Shown here piece after piece: positions 49,343 to 58,335 of a DNA stretch of 64,000 nt; the stretch's first letter is position 1; each line of letters opens with the position of its first letter. Below the pieces are notes generated by a model. It had not been told where the DNA came from. It saw only the letters and a program-made list of their open reading frames with translations, and did not search any database. Source of the stretch: Janthinobacterium sp. GW456P (GTDB taxonomy: Bacteria; Pseudomonadota; Gammaproteobacteria; Burkholderiales; Burkholderiaceae_D); assembly GCF_002127655.1 (NCBI RefSeq), contig NZ_NEHB01000004.1:85407-149406 (forward strand), given 5' to 3'. A program made the translations under genes and the position numbers.

Positions 49343-50323
49343 TCAGACAGCGGCTTTGGCAGCCCTGCCGCCGAAGCGCGCGATGGCTTCGCCGACGATG
49401 CCGCGCCGGAACAGCAGCACGCAGATGACGAAGATCACGCCCGTCACCATGCCCACCGATTCACCCAGGGTGCCGAACCATTCGATGCCCGTGTGCGTGG
49501 CCAGAAAGGTGCCGACATCGCCCAGCTTGTTTTCCAGCGCGATGATCAATACGGCGCCGAGAATGGGGCCGGACAAGGTGCCCATGCCGCCCACCAGGGT
49601 CATCAGCACGACCAGGCCCGACATGCCCCAGTACACGTCGGTCAAGGTCTCAAAGCCCAGCACCAAGGTCTTGGTGGCGCCGGCCAGCGCAGCCAGGGAA
49701 GCCGACAGCACGATGGCCATCAGTTTGTACTTGTTGACGTCGTAGCCGAGCGAGATGGCGCGCGGTTCGTTTTCCTTGATGGCCTTGAGCACCTGGCCGA
49801 ACGGCGAGTGGATGGTGCGCACAATCAGGGCGAAGCCGGCAACGACGATGGCCAGCACGACGTAATACAGCACCGTGTCATTGCCCAGGTCTAGCGTGCC
49901 CAGCAAGGTTCCACGTGGAACACCCTGCAAGCCATCCTCGCCGCCCGTGAAAGGCAAACGCAAGGCGAGGAAGTACACCATCTGCGCCAGCGCCAGGGTG
50001 ATCATCGTAAAGTAGATGCCCTGGCGGCGGATCGCCAGGCCGCCGATCACCAGGCCCAGCAAGGCGCCCGTGGCGACGCCGGCCAGCAAGCCCAGTTCCG
50101 TCGGCCAGTCCCAGGTGCGCAGCGCATAGCCGGTGACATAGCCGGCACCGCCGAAGAAGGCGGCGTGGCCAAACGACAGCAAGCCCGTGTAACCGATCAA
50201 CAAGTTAAAGGCGCAGGCAAACAGGGCAAAGCACAGCAACTTCATCAGGAAGACGGGGTAGCCGTAAAACGGGGCGGCCAATGCCAGCAGCAAGGCAATG
50301 GCGTAGCCTACATTCTTATTCAT
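49343..50323 (-). CDS. livM: Branched-chain amino-acid ABC transporter permease
   Basis: LivM-type permease, 326 aa, about ten helices, with NLLIGYTGLLSFGHAAFFG and the cytoplasmic coupling loop SPFGQVLKAIKENEPRAISLG. It carries the fourth parS site in its codons GVPRGT. Start follows GGAGCTACC. Confidence 0.92.
   Translation of the reverse strand: MNKNVGYAIALLLALAAPFYGYPVFLMKLLCFALFACAFNLLIGYTGLLSFGHAAFFGGAGYVTGYALRTWDWPTELGLLAGVATGALLGLVIGGLAIRRQGIYFTMITLALAQMVYFLALRLPFTGGEDGLQGVPRGTLLGTLDLGNDTVLYYVVLAIVVAGFALIVRTIHSPFGQVLKAIKENEPRAISLGYDVNKYKLMAIVLSASLAALAGATKTLVLGFETLTDVYWGMSGLVVLMTLVGGMGTLSGPILGAVLIIALENKLGDVGTFLATHTGIEWFGTLGESVGMVTGVIFVICVLLFRRGIVGEAIARFGGRAAKAAV
49907..49922. promoter_or_regulatory. 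parS site 4 (inside livM)
   Basis: GTTCCACGTGGAAC (49908-49921) is a perfect 14-base palindrome of the parS type, lying in coding sequence 4.5 kb from site 3 and about 6 kb from the origin modules. Confidence 0.8.
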
Positions 50324-50354
50324 CGTGGTAGCTCCAATACATGACTGATGAGGA

Positions 50355-51239
50355 TTACTTTTCTTTGCCGAACAGGCCGGCGGGACGCAGCAGCAGCACG
50401 ATGACCATCACCACGAAGACCACGGTAGCCGAGCCTTCCGGGTAGAACACGCGGGTCAGGCCCTCGATCACACCCAGGCCCAGGCCGGTCAGGATGGAGC
50501 CCATGATGGAACCCATGCCGCCGATCACCACCACGGCGAACACGACGATGATCAGGTTCGAGCCCATCAGCGGTGAAACCTGGATGATCGGCGCCGCCAG
50601 CACGCCGGCGAAACCGGCCAGCGCCACGCCGAAGCCGAACGTCAAGGTCACCATCAGCGGCACGTTGATGCCGAACGCTTCCACCAGTTTCGGGTTTTCC
50701 GTGCCGGCCCGCAGGTAGGCGCCCAGTTTGGTTTTCTCGATGACGAACCAGGTGGCCAGGCAGACGGACAGCGAAACGATCACCACCCAGGCGCGGTAGT
50801 TCGGCAGGATCATGAAACCGAGGTCCGTCGCGCCGGCCAGCGCTTCGGGCACGGCATACGGCTGGCCCGAGACGCCATAAAAGGAGCGGAACACGCCTTC
50901 CATGATCAGGGTGATGCCAAAGGTCAGCAGCAAGCCATACAGGTGGTCGAGTTTATACAGCCAGCGCAGCATGGTCTTTTCGATCAGGATGCCGACCAGG
51001 CCGACGAGGATCGGGGCGATGACCAGCATGGCCCAGTAACTGATGTCGAAATAGCTGAGGCCCATCCAGGCCAGGAAGGCGCCCATCATATACATAGCGC
51101 CGTGCGAGAAATTAATAACGTTGAGCAAGCCGAAGATGACGGCCAGACCGAGGGACAACATGGCATAGAACGAGCCGTTGACGAGACCCAGCAGCAGCTG
51201 GCTCATCATTGCTGGTAATGGAACGCCGAAAATTTCCAT
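50355..51239 (-). CDS. livH: Branched-chain amino-acid ABC transporter permease
   Basis: LivH-type permease of 294 aa with about eight helices: LLLGLVNGSFYAMLSLGLAV at the N-terminus and GRVSGQ-like loop replaced by GTENPKLVEAFGIN. It forms the import channel with LivM, from which it is separated by 31 bases. Confidence 0.92.
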   Translation of the reverse strand: MEIFGVPLPAMMSQLLLGLVNGSFYAMLSLGLAVIFGLLNVINFSHGAMYMMGAFLAWMGLSYFDISYWAMLVIAPILVGLVGILIEKTMLRWLYKLDHLYGLLLTFGITLIMEGVFRSFYGVSGQPYAVPEALAGATDLGFMILPNYRAWVVIVSLSVCLATWFVIEKTKLGAYLRAGTENPKLVEAFGINVPLMVTLTFGFGVALAGFAGVLAAPIIQVSPLMGSNLIIVVFAVVVIGGMGSIMGSILTGLGLGVIEGLTRVFYPEGSATVVFVVMVIVLLLRPAGLFGKEK

Positions 51240-51258
51240 GGCATCACAGTATAAAAAG

Positions 51259-51320
51259 CACCGCCGGGTAGCGGTGTGGTATCAAGGGAAACGCGCCACC
51301 GCAAACGGGTGCGGCGGCGC
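51259..51320 (-). promoter_or_regulatory. Two intercistronic hairpins between the binding-protein gene and livH
   Basis: CACCGC/GCGGTG (51259-51276) and a larger stem GCGCC.CCGC / GCGG.GGCGC (51293-51320) stand in the 161-base gap. Such stem-loops usually protect the abundant binding-protein message and reduce read-through to the permease genes. Confidence 0.6.
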
Positions 51321-51400
51321 AAGGCGAACCCTGCGAGCGAAGCGCATGCAGGATAGAACGCCCGCGCGGCGACGGGCGATCCGCAGGGATTGCTATAGCA

Positions 51401-52609
51401 TTACTTCCACAGCGAACACTTCGATTCAGCCTTGGTCACGTACGCCTGTGCACCGGGCACGGTGGCGACTACCTTGTAGTAATCCCATGGGTATTTCGAC
51501 TCGGAGGGCTTCTTGACTTCCATCAGGTACATATCGTGCACCATGCGGCCATCGGGACGCACTTCGCCATTCTGGGTGAACATGTCGTTGATCTTGGTCT
51601 TTTTCAGGTAGGCCATGACCTTCTCGGTGTCATCCGTGCCGACGGCCTTGACGGCTTTCAGGTAGTTCGCGGCGGCCGAATAGTCGGCCGCCTGCAGCAT
51701 CGACGGTTCCTTCTTCATCTTGGCGAAATAGCGTTTCGACCAGGCGCGCGTGTCCGCATTCAAGTCCCAGTACCAGCCATCCGTCAGGTACATGCCTTGC
51801 GTCAGGTTCAGGCCCAGCGAATGGATGTCATTGATGAAGATCAGCAGGCCGGCCAGTTTCATCGATTTCGTCAAGCCGAACTCATTGGCCGCCTTGATGC
51901 TGTTGATGGCGTCGCCACCGGCATTGGCCAGGCCGAGGATTTGCGGCTTGGCCGCTTGCGCCTGCAACAGGAAGGACGAGAAATCCGAGGCGCCCAGCGG
52001 ATGCTTGACGCTGCCCAGCACCTTGCCGCCGGCCGCCTTGACGACCTCGGCAGTGTCTTTTTCCAGCGAATGGCCAAACGCATAGTCGGCCGTCATGAAA
52101 TACCAGTTCTTGCCGCCCTGTTTGACGATGGTGCCGCCCGTGCCGCGCGCCAGCGCCACGGTGTCGTAGGCGTAATGCACGGTGTACGGCGTGCATTCCT
52201 CATTCGTCAGGCGAGAGGAACCGGCACCGATGGCGATGAAGATTTTTTTCTTTTCCGCCGCGACCTTGGCCATGGCCAGGCTGGCGCCGGAATTGGTGCC
52301 GCCGATCAGCATGTCGACGCCTTGCTGGTCGAACCATTCGCGCGCCTTCGAGGCGGCGATGTCGGCCTTGTTTTGATGGTCGGCGGAAATGAATTCCACC
52401 TTCTTGCCGGCCAGTACCACGCCGGCATCGGCGATCGCCATCTTGATGGCTTCCGCGCCGCCGAGGCCATCGACGTCGGAATACACGCCCGACATGTCGG
52501 AAATAAAACCGATCTTGATGGTGTCGCCCGATACCTGGGCGTGCGCGGCTGCGGAAAAGCCCAGAGCGCAAAGGGTGGCGGTGGCAATGGCGATAGCGTT
52601 ACGTTTCAT
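51401..52609 (-). CDS. livK: Branched-chain amino-acid-type ABC substrate-binding protein
   Basis: Periplasmic Leu/Ile/Val-type binding protein (402 aa). Signal peptide of about 24 residues (ends AAHA), then IKIGFISDMSGVYSDVDG and the GGTNSGASLAMAKVA loop. The true ligand could be an amino acid, amide or aromatic acid; the family is broad. Placed between livGF and livHM, with a GGAGACACT start site. Confidence 0.9.
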   Translation of the reverse strand: MKRNAIAIATATLCALGFSAAAHAQVSGDTIKIGFISDMSGVYSDVDGLGGAEAIKMAIADAGVVLAGKKVEFISADHQNKADIAASKAREWFDQQGVDMLIGGTNSGASLAMAKVAAEKKKIFIAIGAGSSRLTNEECTPYTVHYAYDTVALARGTGGTIVKQGGKNWYFMTADYAFGHSLEKDTAEVVKAAGGKVLGSVKHPLGASDFSSFLLQAQAAKPQILGLANAGGDAINSIKAANEFGLTKSMKLAGLLIFINDIHSLGLNLTQGMYLTDGWYWDLNADTRAWSKRYFAKMKKEPSMLQAADYSAAANYLKAVKAVGTDDTEKVMAYLKKTKINDMFTQNGEVRPDGRMVHDMYLMEVKKPSESKYPWDYYKVVATVPGAQAYVTKAESKCSLWK

Positions 52610-52679
52610 AGTGTCTCCGTTGGGATTATTGTTTGCTATTTAAACGATTGCTCGACGACGATACGGAACTACATGGGCA

Positions 52680-53408
52680 TTACACGCCAAGCAGCTCGGT
52701 CAATACCGGCATCTTGGCTTCCAGTTCGGATGCAGCAAAAGTCTCGACGATCTGACCGTGCTCCATCACATAAAACCGATCCGCCAGCGGCGCGGCAAAC
52801 CGGAAATTCTGTTCCACCATGACGATGGTGTAACCCTTTGCCTTCAGGGTGGTAATCATGCGCGCCAGGCCCTGCACGATGACGGGTGCCAGGCCTTCGG
52901 AAATTTCATCAAGCAGCAGCAATCGCGCGCCCGTGCGCAGGATGCGCGCCACGGCCAGCATCTGCTGTTCCCCGCCCGACAAGCGCGTGCCCTGGCTGTG
53001 GCGGCGTTCCTGCAAATTCGGGAACATGGCGTAGATTTCCTCCACCGACATGCCCTTCTCGCCGCTGGCCAGGGTCGGCGGCAGCAGCAGGTTTTCCTCG
53101 GTCGACAGCGACGAGAAAATACCGCGCTCTTCGGGACAATACCCGATGCCCAGGTGGGCGATTTTGTGCGTGGCCAAACCTATCGCTTCGCTGCCATTGA
53201 CTTTGATGGAGCCCGTGCGTGTGCCCGTCAGCCCCATGATGGCGCGCAAGGTGGTGGTGCGGCCGGCGCCGTTGCGCCCCAGTAAAGTCACCACTTCGCC
53301 CGGCTCCACTTTCAGGTTGACGTCGTGCAGGATGTGCGATTCGCCATACCAGGTGTGCAGTTGCGTAATTTCCAGCGCGGGTGCGCCGCCATTCACTTGT
53401 GTCGCCAT
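52680..53408 (-). CDS. livF: Branched-chain amino-acid ABC transporter ATPase
   Basis: ABC ATPase of 242 aa. The Walker A reads GRNGAGRTTT: the usually essential Lys is Arg50 (codon CGC). The rest is regular: LSGGEQQMLAVARIL signature, LLLLDEISEGLAP Walker B, and the switch His replaced by Gln in MVEQNF as usual for LivF. The ATG at 53408 shares its A with the livG stop (TGATG), showing tight coupling. Confidence 0.92.
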   Translation of the reverse strand: MATQVNGGAPALEITQLHTWYGESHILHDVNLKVEPGEVVTLLGRNGAGRTTTLRAIMGLTGTRTGSIKVNGSEAIGLATHKIAHLGIGYCPEERGIFSSLSTEENLLLPPTLASGEKGMSVEEIYAMFPNLQERRHSQGTRLSGGEQQMLAVARILRTGARLLLLDEISEGLAPVIVQGLARMITTLKAKGYTIVMVEQNFRFAAPLADRFYVMEHGQIVETFAASELEAKMPVLTELLGV

Positions 53409-54178
53409 CAATGCGCCCCTTCCAGTTCGGCGTGGGTGGTGCCCATGTACGCTTCCATCACTTGCGGATTGCGCGACACTTCCGCGTAACTGCCTTCGGC
53501 CAGCATGGCGCCGCGCTGCAGGACAGAAATCTTGTCGCAGATGCCAGAGACCACGCTCATATTGTGTTCCACCATCAAAATCGTGCGTCCAGCCGAGACC
53601 TTTTTGATCAGCTCGGTGACGCGGTGCACGTCTTCGTGGCCCATGCCTTGGGTGGGTTCATCGAGCAGCATCATTTCCGGCTCCATCGCCAGGGTGGTGG
53701 CGATCTCCAGCGCCCGCTTGCGGCCGTACGGCATGTCGACCGTGATGGTATCGGCAAACTCCGTCAGGTCGACTTCGGCCAGCAAGGCCATGGCGCGGTC
53801 GTTGAGCTGGTTCAAGGCGCGTTCGCTTTGCCAGAAGTGGAACGAGGTTCCCAGCTGGCGCTGCAAGCCGATGCGCACATTTTGCAGCACGGATAAATGC
53901 GGGAAGACGGCGGAAATCTGGAAGGAACGGATCACGCCCATGCGCGCGATCTGCGCCGGTTTGGCGGCCGTGATATCTTTTCCATTGAACAGGATCTGTC
54001 CGGAAGTGGGAACCAGGAATTTGGTGAGCAAATTAAAACACGTGGTCTTGCCGGCGCCGTTAGGACCGATCAAGGCGTGGATATGGCCCCGCTCTACCTT
54101 CAGGTTCACCTCGCTCACCGCGGTGAAACCCTTGAATTCCTTGGTCAAATTTCTTGTTTCCAAGATTACGTTTGACAT
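53408..54178 (-). CDS. livG: Branched-chain amino-acid ABC transporter ATPase
   Basis: ABC ATPase of 256 aa with a standard Walker A (GPNGAGKTTCFNLLT), MPYGRKRALEIATTLA in place of the canonical signature, LLDEPTQGMG Walker B and the switch His in MVEHNM. Its intact Walker A contrasts with LivF. First gene of livG-livF-livK-livH-livM. Confidence 0.93.
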   Translation of the reverse strand: MSNVILETRNLTKEFKGFTAVSEVNLKVERGHIHALIGPNGAGKTTCFNLLTKFLVPTSGQILFNGKDITAAKPAQIARMGVIRSFQISAVFPHLSVLQNVRIGLQRQLGTSFHFWQSERALNQLNDRAMALLAEVDLTEFADTITVDMPYGRKRALEIATTLAMEPEMMLLDEPTQGMGHEDVHRVTELIKKVSAGRTILMVEHNMSVVSGICDKISVLQRGAMLAEGSYAEVSRNPQVMEAYMGTTHAELEGAH

Positions 54179-54220
54179 CGTGTCTCCTAGTTGTACTTTT
54201 TGTACTACTTAGTCATTTTT

Positions 54221-54249
54221 ATAATACACAACTTAAATTTAACGCACAA
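54221..54249 (-). promoter_or_regulatory. Candidate promoter of the liv operon
   Basis: On the minus strand TTGTGC (54249-54244) and TATTAT (54226-54221) are spaced by 17 bases in an AT-rich tract 43 bases before livG. Confidence 0.5.
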
Positions 54250-54311
54250 TACAGTATAACTACGGGGATTTTTCGCCAGCCCGAATGGCGCAAACTCGCA
54301 AGCTTGCCCCG

Positions 54312-55937
54312 CTATTTCCAGGCTGCGTGTATCATTTGCGCCGCTTTTTCCGCGATCATCACGGTGGGCGAGTTCGTATTACCAGAAGTAATGTAGGGCA
54401 TGATCGAGGCATCGACGACGCGTAAACCATGCACGCCGATCACGCGCAGCTGGCTGTCGACCACGCTCGCGGCATCGCTGGCCAGGCCCATGCGGCAAGT
54501 GCCCACGGGGTGAAAAATGGTGGTGCCGATCTGGCTGGCCGCCTGCGCCAGTTCTTCCTGGCTCTGGAATTGCACGCCCGGCCTGTATTCTTCGGGAGCG
54601 AATTTTTTCAGCGCCGGCGCGGCGGCGATGGCCCGCGTCAGGCGCAAGGCGTCGGCCGCCACGGCGCGGTCCTGCTCGGTACTCAGGTAATTGGGCACGA
54701 TCTTCGGCGCCGCATAACTGTCGGCGCTGGCGATGTGCACGTGGCCGCGCGAAGTCGGGCGCAAATTGCAGACGCTGGCCGTAAACGCGGGAAACGCGTG
54801 CAGCGGCTCACCAAATTTATCCAGAGACAAGGGCTGCACGTGGTATTGCAGGTTCGGCGTGGCTTGCCGCGGATCGGACTTGGCGAATGCCCCCAGCTGC
54901 GACGGCGCCATCGACATGGGCCCGCTCTGGAACAGCGCATATTGCAAGCCGATCTGCATCTTGCCGACGATATTGCTGGCCATCACATTCAAAGTCTTGA
55001 CGCCCTGCACTTTAAAGACCATGCGCAGCTGCAAATGGTCTTGCAAATTGCCGCCCACGCCAACCGAGTCCAGCACGGGCGTGATGCCGTGTTCGCGCAG
55101 CAAGGCGGCCGGACCGATGCCGGACAGTTGCAGCAGTTGGGGCGAACCGATGGCGCCCGCCGTCAGCAGGGTTTCCCGCCGCGCCGTCGCCTGCCACTGC
55201 GTGCCGCCGCCCGTCAACACGATGCCCGTGCAGCGCGGCCCCGATTCCGTCGTTTCCAGCAGCAGACGTTCCACGTGGCAACCCGTCATGATGGTGAGGT
55301 TCGGACGCCGCGCGGCCGGTTTCAAGAACGCTTTCGCGGTATTCCAGCGGATGCCGCGGCGCTGGTTGACGTCGAAATACGCGCTGCCGCTATTATCTCC
55401 GCCATTGAAATCGCTGGTTTTCGGAATGCCGACTTGCTGCGCCGCATCGCGGAACGCATTCAGGATATCCCACGACAGCCGCTGTTTTTCCACGCGCCAC
55501 TCGCCGCCCGCGCCATGGTTTTCCGAGGCGCCGCCGTAATAATCCTCGCTTTGTTTAAACAGCGGCAAGACTTTGTCCCAGCGCCAGGAAGCGTCGTCCG
55601 TCAGGTCGGCCCAGTGATCATAATCGCCGGCCTGGCCGCGCATATAGATCATGCCGTTGATGGACGAGCTGCCGCCGAGGACTTTGCCACGCGGATAGAT
55701 CAGGCTGCGCCCGCCCAGGCCCGCGTCCGCCTGCGTGGAATACAGCCAGTCCGTGCGGGGATTGCCGATGCAATGCAGATAGCCGACGGGGATGTGGATC
55801 CATACGTAATCGTCCTTGCCGCCCGCTTCCACGAGTAACACGTTGGCATCCTTGTCGCGCGTGAGCCGGTTGGCCAGCACGCAACCTGCCGTGCCGCCGC
55901 CCACGATGATGTAGTCGTATTCGCCTGCCGATTCCAA
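54312..55937 (-). CDS. GMC family FAD oxidoreductase (choline/alcohol dehydrogenase-like)
   Basis: Glucose-methanol-choline oxidoreductase of 541 aa. The FAD motif DYIIVGGGTAGCVLANRLT, YPRGKVLGGSSSINGMIYMRG (GMC signature 1) and the active-site His and Asn (IFHPVGTCRMG; SGNTNSPTVMIAEKAA) are present. Substrates in this subfamily include choline and aliphatic alcohols; no betaine genes are adjacent, so an alcohol is as likely. The start appears to be TTG, with AGGAG five bases upstream. It is the last gene before the origin region. Confidence 0.88.
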   Translation of the reverse strand: MESAGEYDYIIVGGGTAGCVLANRLTRDKDANVLLVEAGGKDDYVWIHIPVGYLHCIGNPRTDWLYSTQADAGLGGRSLIYPRGKVLGGSSSINGMIYMRGQAGDYDHWADLTDDASWRWDKVLPLFKQSEDYYGGASENHGAGGEWRVEKQRLSWDILNAFRDAAQQVGIPKTSDFNGGDNSGSAYFDVNQRRGIRWNTAKAFLKPAARRPNLTIMTGCHVERLLLETTESGPRCTGIVLTGGGTQWQATARRETLLTAGAIGSPQLLQLSGIGPAALLREHGITPVLDSVGVGGNLQDHLQLRMVFKVQGVKTLNVMASNIVGKMQIGLQYALFQSGPMSMAPSQLGAFAKSDPRQATPNLQYHVQPLSLDKFGEPLHAFPAFTASVCNLRPTSRGHVHIASADSYAAPKIVPNYLSTEQDRAVAADALRLTRAIAAAPALKKFAPEEYRPGVQFQSQEELAQAASQIGTTIFHPVGTCRMGLASDAASVVDSQLRVIGVHGLRVVDASIMPYITSGNTNSPTVMIAEKAAQMIHAAWK

Positions 55938-56137
55938 TGAAGCTCCTTTCGGTATGCCATCAAGCTGTCGCGCGGCGTGTCTCCCCGCCGCGTCCCGTTA
56001 CCAGAGTCTGTCTTTCTTCATGCATGCATGGCTGCTGAGCCGCCTTGAGATTACCACCAGTGCCGGGCCAGGGCGACATTAATCGTGGTTCACGATACGG
56101 GCAAAGGTCAAAAAGAATATAAAAACAGGGGCTGCAA

Positions 56138-56350
56138 GCTGTGGATAACCGTATGGATATCCACAGGGACGATATGTGTGTAAACGAAAAATTTTTTGAG
56201 CGACTTTTTTTTGTCCAGAAACCGTCCCAGGCAGATACAACGCTTACTCAGCGCTTATCCGTACGCCAAGCGATTGTTTACAAGGATAAATCAGGACTTA
56301 TCCACAGAAGTTATCGCCGTTAACTACTATTACTATTCTTGTATACGATC
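56138..56350 (+). repeat. oriC module 1: DnaA boxes plus DnaA-trio tract
   Basis: DnaA boxes are at 56140 (minus, perfect), 56157 (plus, ATATCCACA) and 56298 (plus, perfect). The last is followed by TTATCGCCG and then the trinucleotide-type tract ACTACTATTACTATT (56323-56337) and AT-rich DNA. This fits the box, GC spacer, DnaA-trio, unwinding region order known for bacterial origins. Confidence 0.8.
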
Positions 56351-56613
56351 TTGTTAAGGTAAACCCGACAACGCCCGCTTTGCCTGCCCTTCCTGCGAAG
56401 CAATGCCCTGCAGCCTTCTGCTGTAAAAAAACCCGCGAGCGGCTTCTGTACGAAAAAAAAATCCAGCCAACAACTGAGCAACGAAAACCGGCGCGGCCAG
56501 CGTCATGCAGACAGCACTGCCCAACCGTTTTGCAAAATGGAAATGTCAACGGACCTTGCCAGGCGCAGCGCCAGCAAGCCGCATGAGGTCGAAATAAGGG
56601 GGAATTTAAGACG

Positions 56614-56830
56614 ATTGTGGATAAGTCACTTGATATCCACAGGATGACTTGTGAGTAAACACGAAGTTATGCGCAGGCCCGCATTTTATACAATTTTGCT
56701 CCTCGCGTGATACAGCGATTATGCACGCTTTATTTTGCGCGTAAACGGTTGATCCTGTTGAAAAAAAGCGACTTATCCACAGAAAAAAACGCGTTTACTA
56801 TTACTACTATTTTTTATATATAGATCTATT
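56614..56830 (+). repeat. oriC module 2: DnaA boxes plus DnaA-trio tract
   Basis: Boxes at 56616 (minus, perfect), 56633 (plus, ATATCCACA) and 56773 (plus, perfect) repeat the spacing of module 1 (17 and 157 bases). The trio tract TTTACTATTACTACTATT (56794-56811) leads into the most AT-rich stretch of the region (TTTTTATATATAG). Confidence 0.8.
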
Positions 56831-57076
56831 GTAAACCGACAAAAAAGCGGAAGACCGGGGATATTTCCAAAATGCATACAAAAAACGTCAAAAAAAAAGC
56901 CAACGGCGACAGCGCGACCCACTGCCAAACCGTTTTCCAGGAATCACCTGGAGGCCGATGTTCGTGAAAGAAGCGCGTTCGTGATCGCTCAGCTTTGATT
57001 GCCAGACAAGGATCAGTGCACGCAAATCCCATCAAACATGTCACTGCAGCAAAAAAAAACGCGATTTTTGCTTGCT

Positions 57077-57292
57077 GGTGTGGATAAGTGCCTGCATATC
57101 CACAGGATGAGATGTGGGAAAAGTCGATCTTTGTCCACAAGCCAATTTTTATCCCAAACAAGTCCTCGCTGGATACAATGCTTGTGCGCCTACTTTTTTG
57201 TGCGCTAAGTCGATGATTTTTAGGTGGTATACCGACTTATCCACAAAAAAATCGCCGTTTACTATCACTACTATTTTTATGTATACATCTTT
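57077..57292 (+). repeat. oriC module 3: DnaA boxes plus DnaA-trio tract
   Basis: Boxes at 57079 (minus, perfect), 57096 (plus, ATATCCACA) and 57237 (plus, perfect), with spacings of 17 and 158 bases. An extra TTGTCCACA lies at 57131. The trio tract TTTACTATCACTACTATT (57258-57275) has one interrupted trinucleotide. Confidence 0.8.
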
Positions 57293-57393
57293 ATTTAAAA
57301 CACAGAAACAAACGCGAACGGTGGAAAAGTCACCGAAACGGCTGTTTTCACCCTGTAAACCGTTTTGCAATTCAAAAAACCTGTAAAAACAGC

Positions 57394-58170
57394 ATGAATT
57401 CACACAAAAAAATGCGTTTAGGCATCATCAGTGCCTTGCACGAAGAACAGCAGGGGCTGGTAGAAGCCATGCAAGGCCCTCAGAGGCGTTCGCACGGCAT
57501 GCGCGACTACACCCTGGGAACCCTGTGGAATATCGACGCTGTGTGCGTCCTGTCGCGTCTGGGCAAGGTTGCCGCTGCCATGACAGCTTCTATCCTTGTG
57601 GAAAAGTACGGAGTTACCCACATCGTCTTCACCGGCGTGGGCGGCAGTGGGGATAAACACGTGAAAGTCGGCGATATCGTGGTGGCCGAATCGCTGCTGC
57701 AGCACGATATGGACGCGCGTCCTTTATTTCCCCGCTTCGAAGTGCCGCTGACGGGACTGCAGCGCTTCGCCACGGACCTGGAACTGAGCACGCAACTGGC
57801 TGCCGCCGCAGAAGATTTCCTGCGGGACGATGTGTCCAGCGTGCTCAAGGCGGCCGATATCGTGCAATTTGGCTTGCAGCACGCGCAAGTGCACCGCGGC
57901 CTGATCGCCAGCGGCGACCAGTTCATCGGCAGCGCCGCGCATATCAACCAGCTGAAGGCGGATATTCCCGACTTGCTGGCCGTCGAAATGGAAGGCGCGG
58001 CCGTGGCGCAAGTGTGTTTTGAACTCGGTGTGCCGTTTACGGTCATGCGCACCATTTCCGACAACGCCAACGAAGAGGCGGCAGTCGACTTCATGCGTTT
58101 CGTGCAGAGCGTCGCCTCGCCCTATGCGTTGACGGTGATCCAGCAGCTGTGCCAGCGCCTGGCACGCTGA
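57394..58170 (+). CDS. MTA/SAH nucleosidase-family phosphorylase
   Basis: Nucleoside hydrolase of the PNP/UDP family, 258 aa, most like 5'-methylthioadenosine/S-adenosylhomocysteine nucleosidase. Features: IISALHEEQ (Glu17/18), TGVGGSGD phosphate-loop equivalent, VEMEGAAVAQV (Glu198/200) and the catalytic Asp223 in ISDNAN. It would recycle the methylthioadenosine made by aminopropyl transfer, a link to the polyamine genes at 23-30 kb, although that is general metabolism. ATG at 57412 is an alternative start. Confidence 0.85.
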   Translation: MNSHKKMRLGIISALHEEQQGLVEAMQGPQRRSHGMRDYTLGTLWNIDAVCVLSRLGKVAAAMTASILVEKYGVTHIVFTGVGGSGDKHVKVGDIVVAESLLQHDMDARPLFPRFEVPLTGLQRFATDLELSTQLAAAAEDFLRDDVSSVLKAADIVQFGLQHAQVHRGLIASGDQFIGSAAHINQLKADIPDLLAVEMEGAAVAQVCFELGVPFTVMRTISDNANEEAAVDFMRFVQSVASPYALTVIQQLCQRLAR

Positions 58171-58189
58171 TCATTGAATGCCCGGTGCA

Positions 58190-58222
58190 TAAAAAAAGGG
58201 CAGAACCACTGGTTCTGCCCTT
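58190..58222. terminator. Terminator downstream of the nucleosidase gene
   Basis: A 12-bp stem (AAGGGCAGAACC / GGTTCTGCCCTT, loop ACT) is followed by CTTATTTC, and preceded by A7, so it can work in both directions. Confidence 0.85.
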
Positions 58223-58264
58223 CTTATTTCAATAAAGGAGCCTGAAAAATATTCAGGGCTAGGC

Positions 58265-58304
58265 GCCTTGCCGCAGGCAGTACGAATGTACGGCCAGGCA
58301 AGGC
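58265..58304. repeat. Imperfect hairpin repeat between the nucleosidase gene and putA
   Basis: Outer arms GCCTTGCC / GGCAAGGC and inner GTAC / GTAC flank GAAT, giving a 40-base imperfect hairpin downstream of putA. It looks like a member of an intergenic palindromic repeat family, but only one copy was found here. Confidence 0.5.
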
Positions 58305-58335
58305 AACAACGCCATGGACTTTTTCTCGGGTTCCT

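Larger units (their letters stand above)
55938..57393. other. oriC: Predicted chromosomal replication origin (oriC)
   Basis: A 1.45-kb gene-free, AT-rich region contains six perfect DnaA boxes (TTATCCACA or its complement) and three ATATCCACA near-matches, plus TTGTCCACA at 57131. They are organised as three tandem modules described separately. Supporting context: parS sites 6-12 kb away, mnmG-rsmG-parAB nearby, and leftward transcription of the origin-linked operons, as expected for a fork leaving leftward. The first 200 bases (55938-56137) hold nothing recognisable. dnaA is not in the window. Confidence 0.82.

Noticed and set aside
55269..55284. Possible parS in the GMC oxidoreductase gene (GTTCCACGTGGCAA)
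   Set aside because: Two mismatches in the invariant right arm.
56138..57292. CRISPR array or plasmid-type iterons
   Set aside because: The repeats are about 470 bases apart, divergent outside DnaA boxes and trio tracts, and have no cas or rep genes; the chromosomal-origin reading explains them better.
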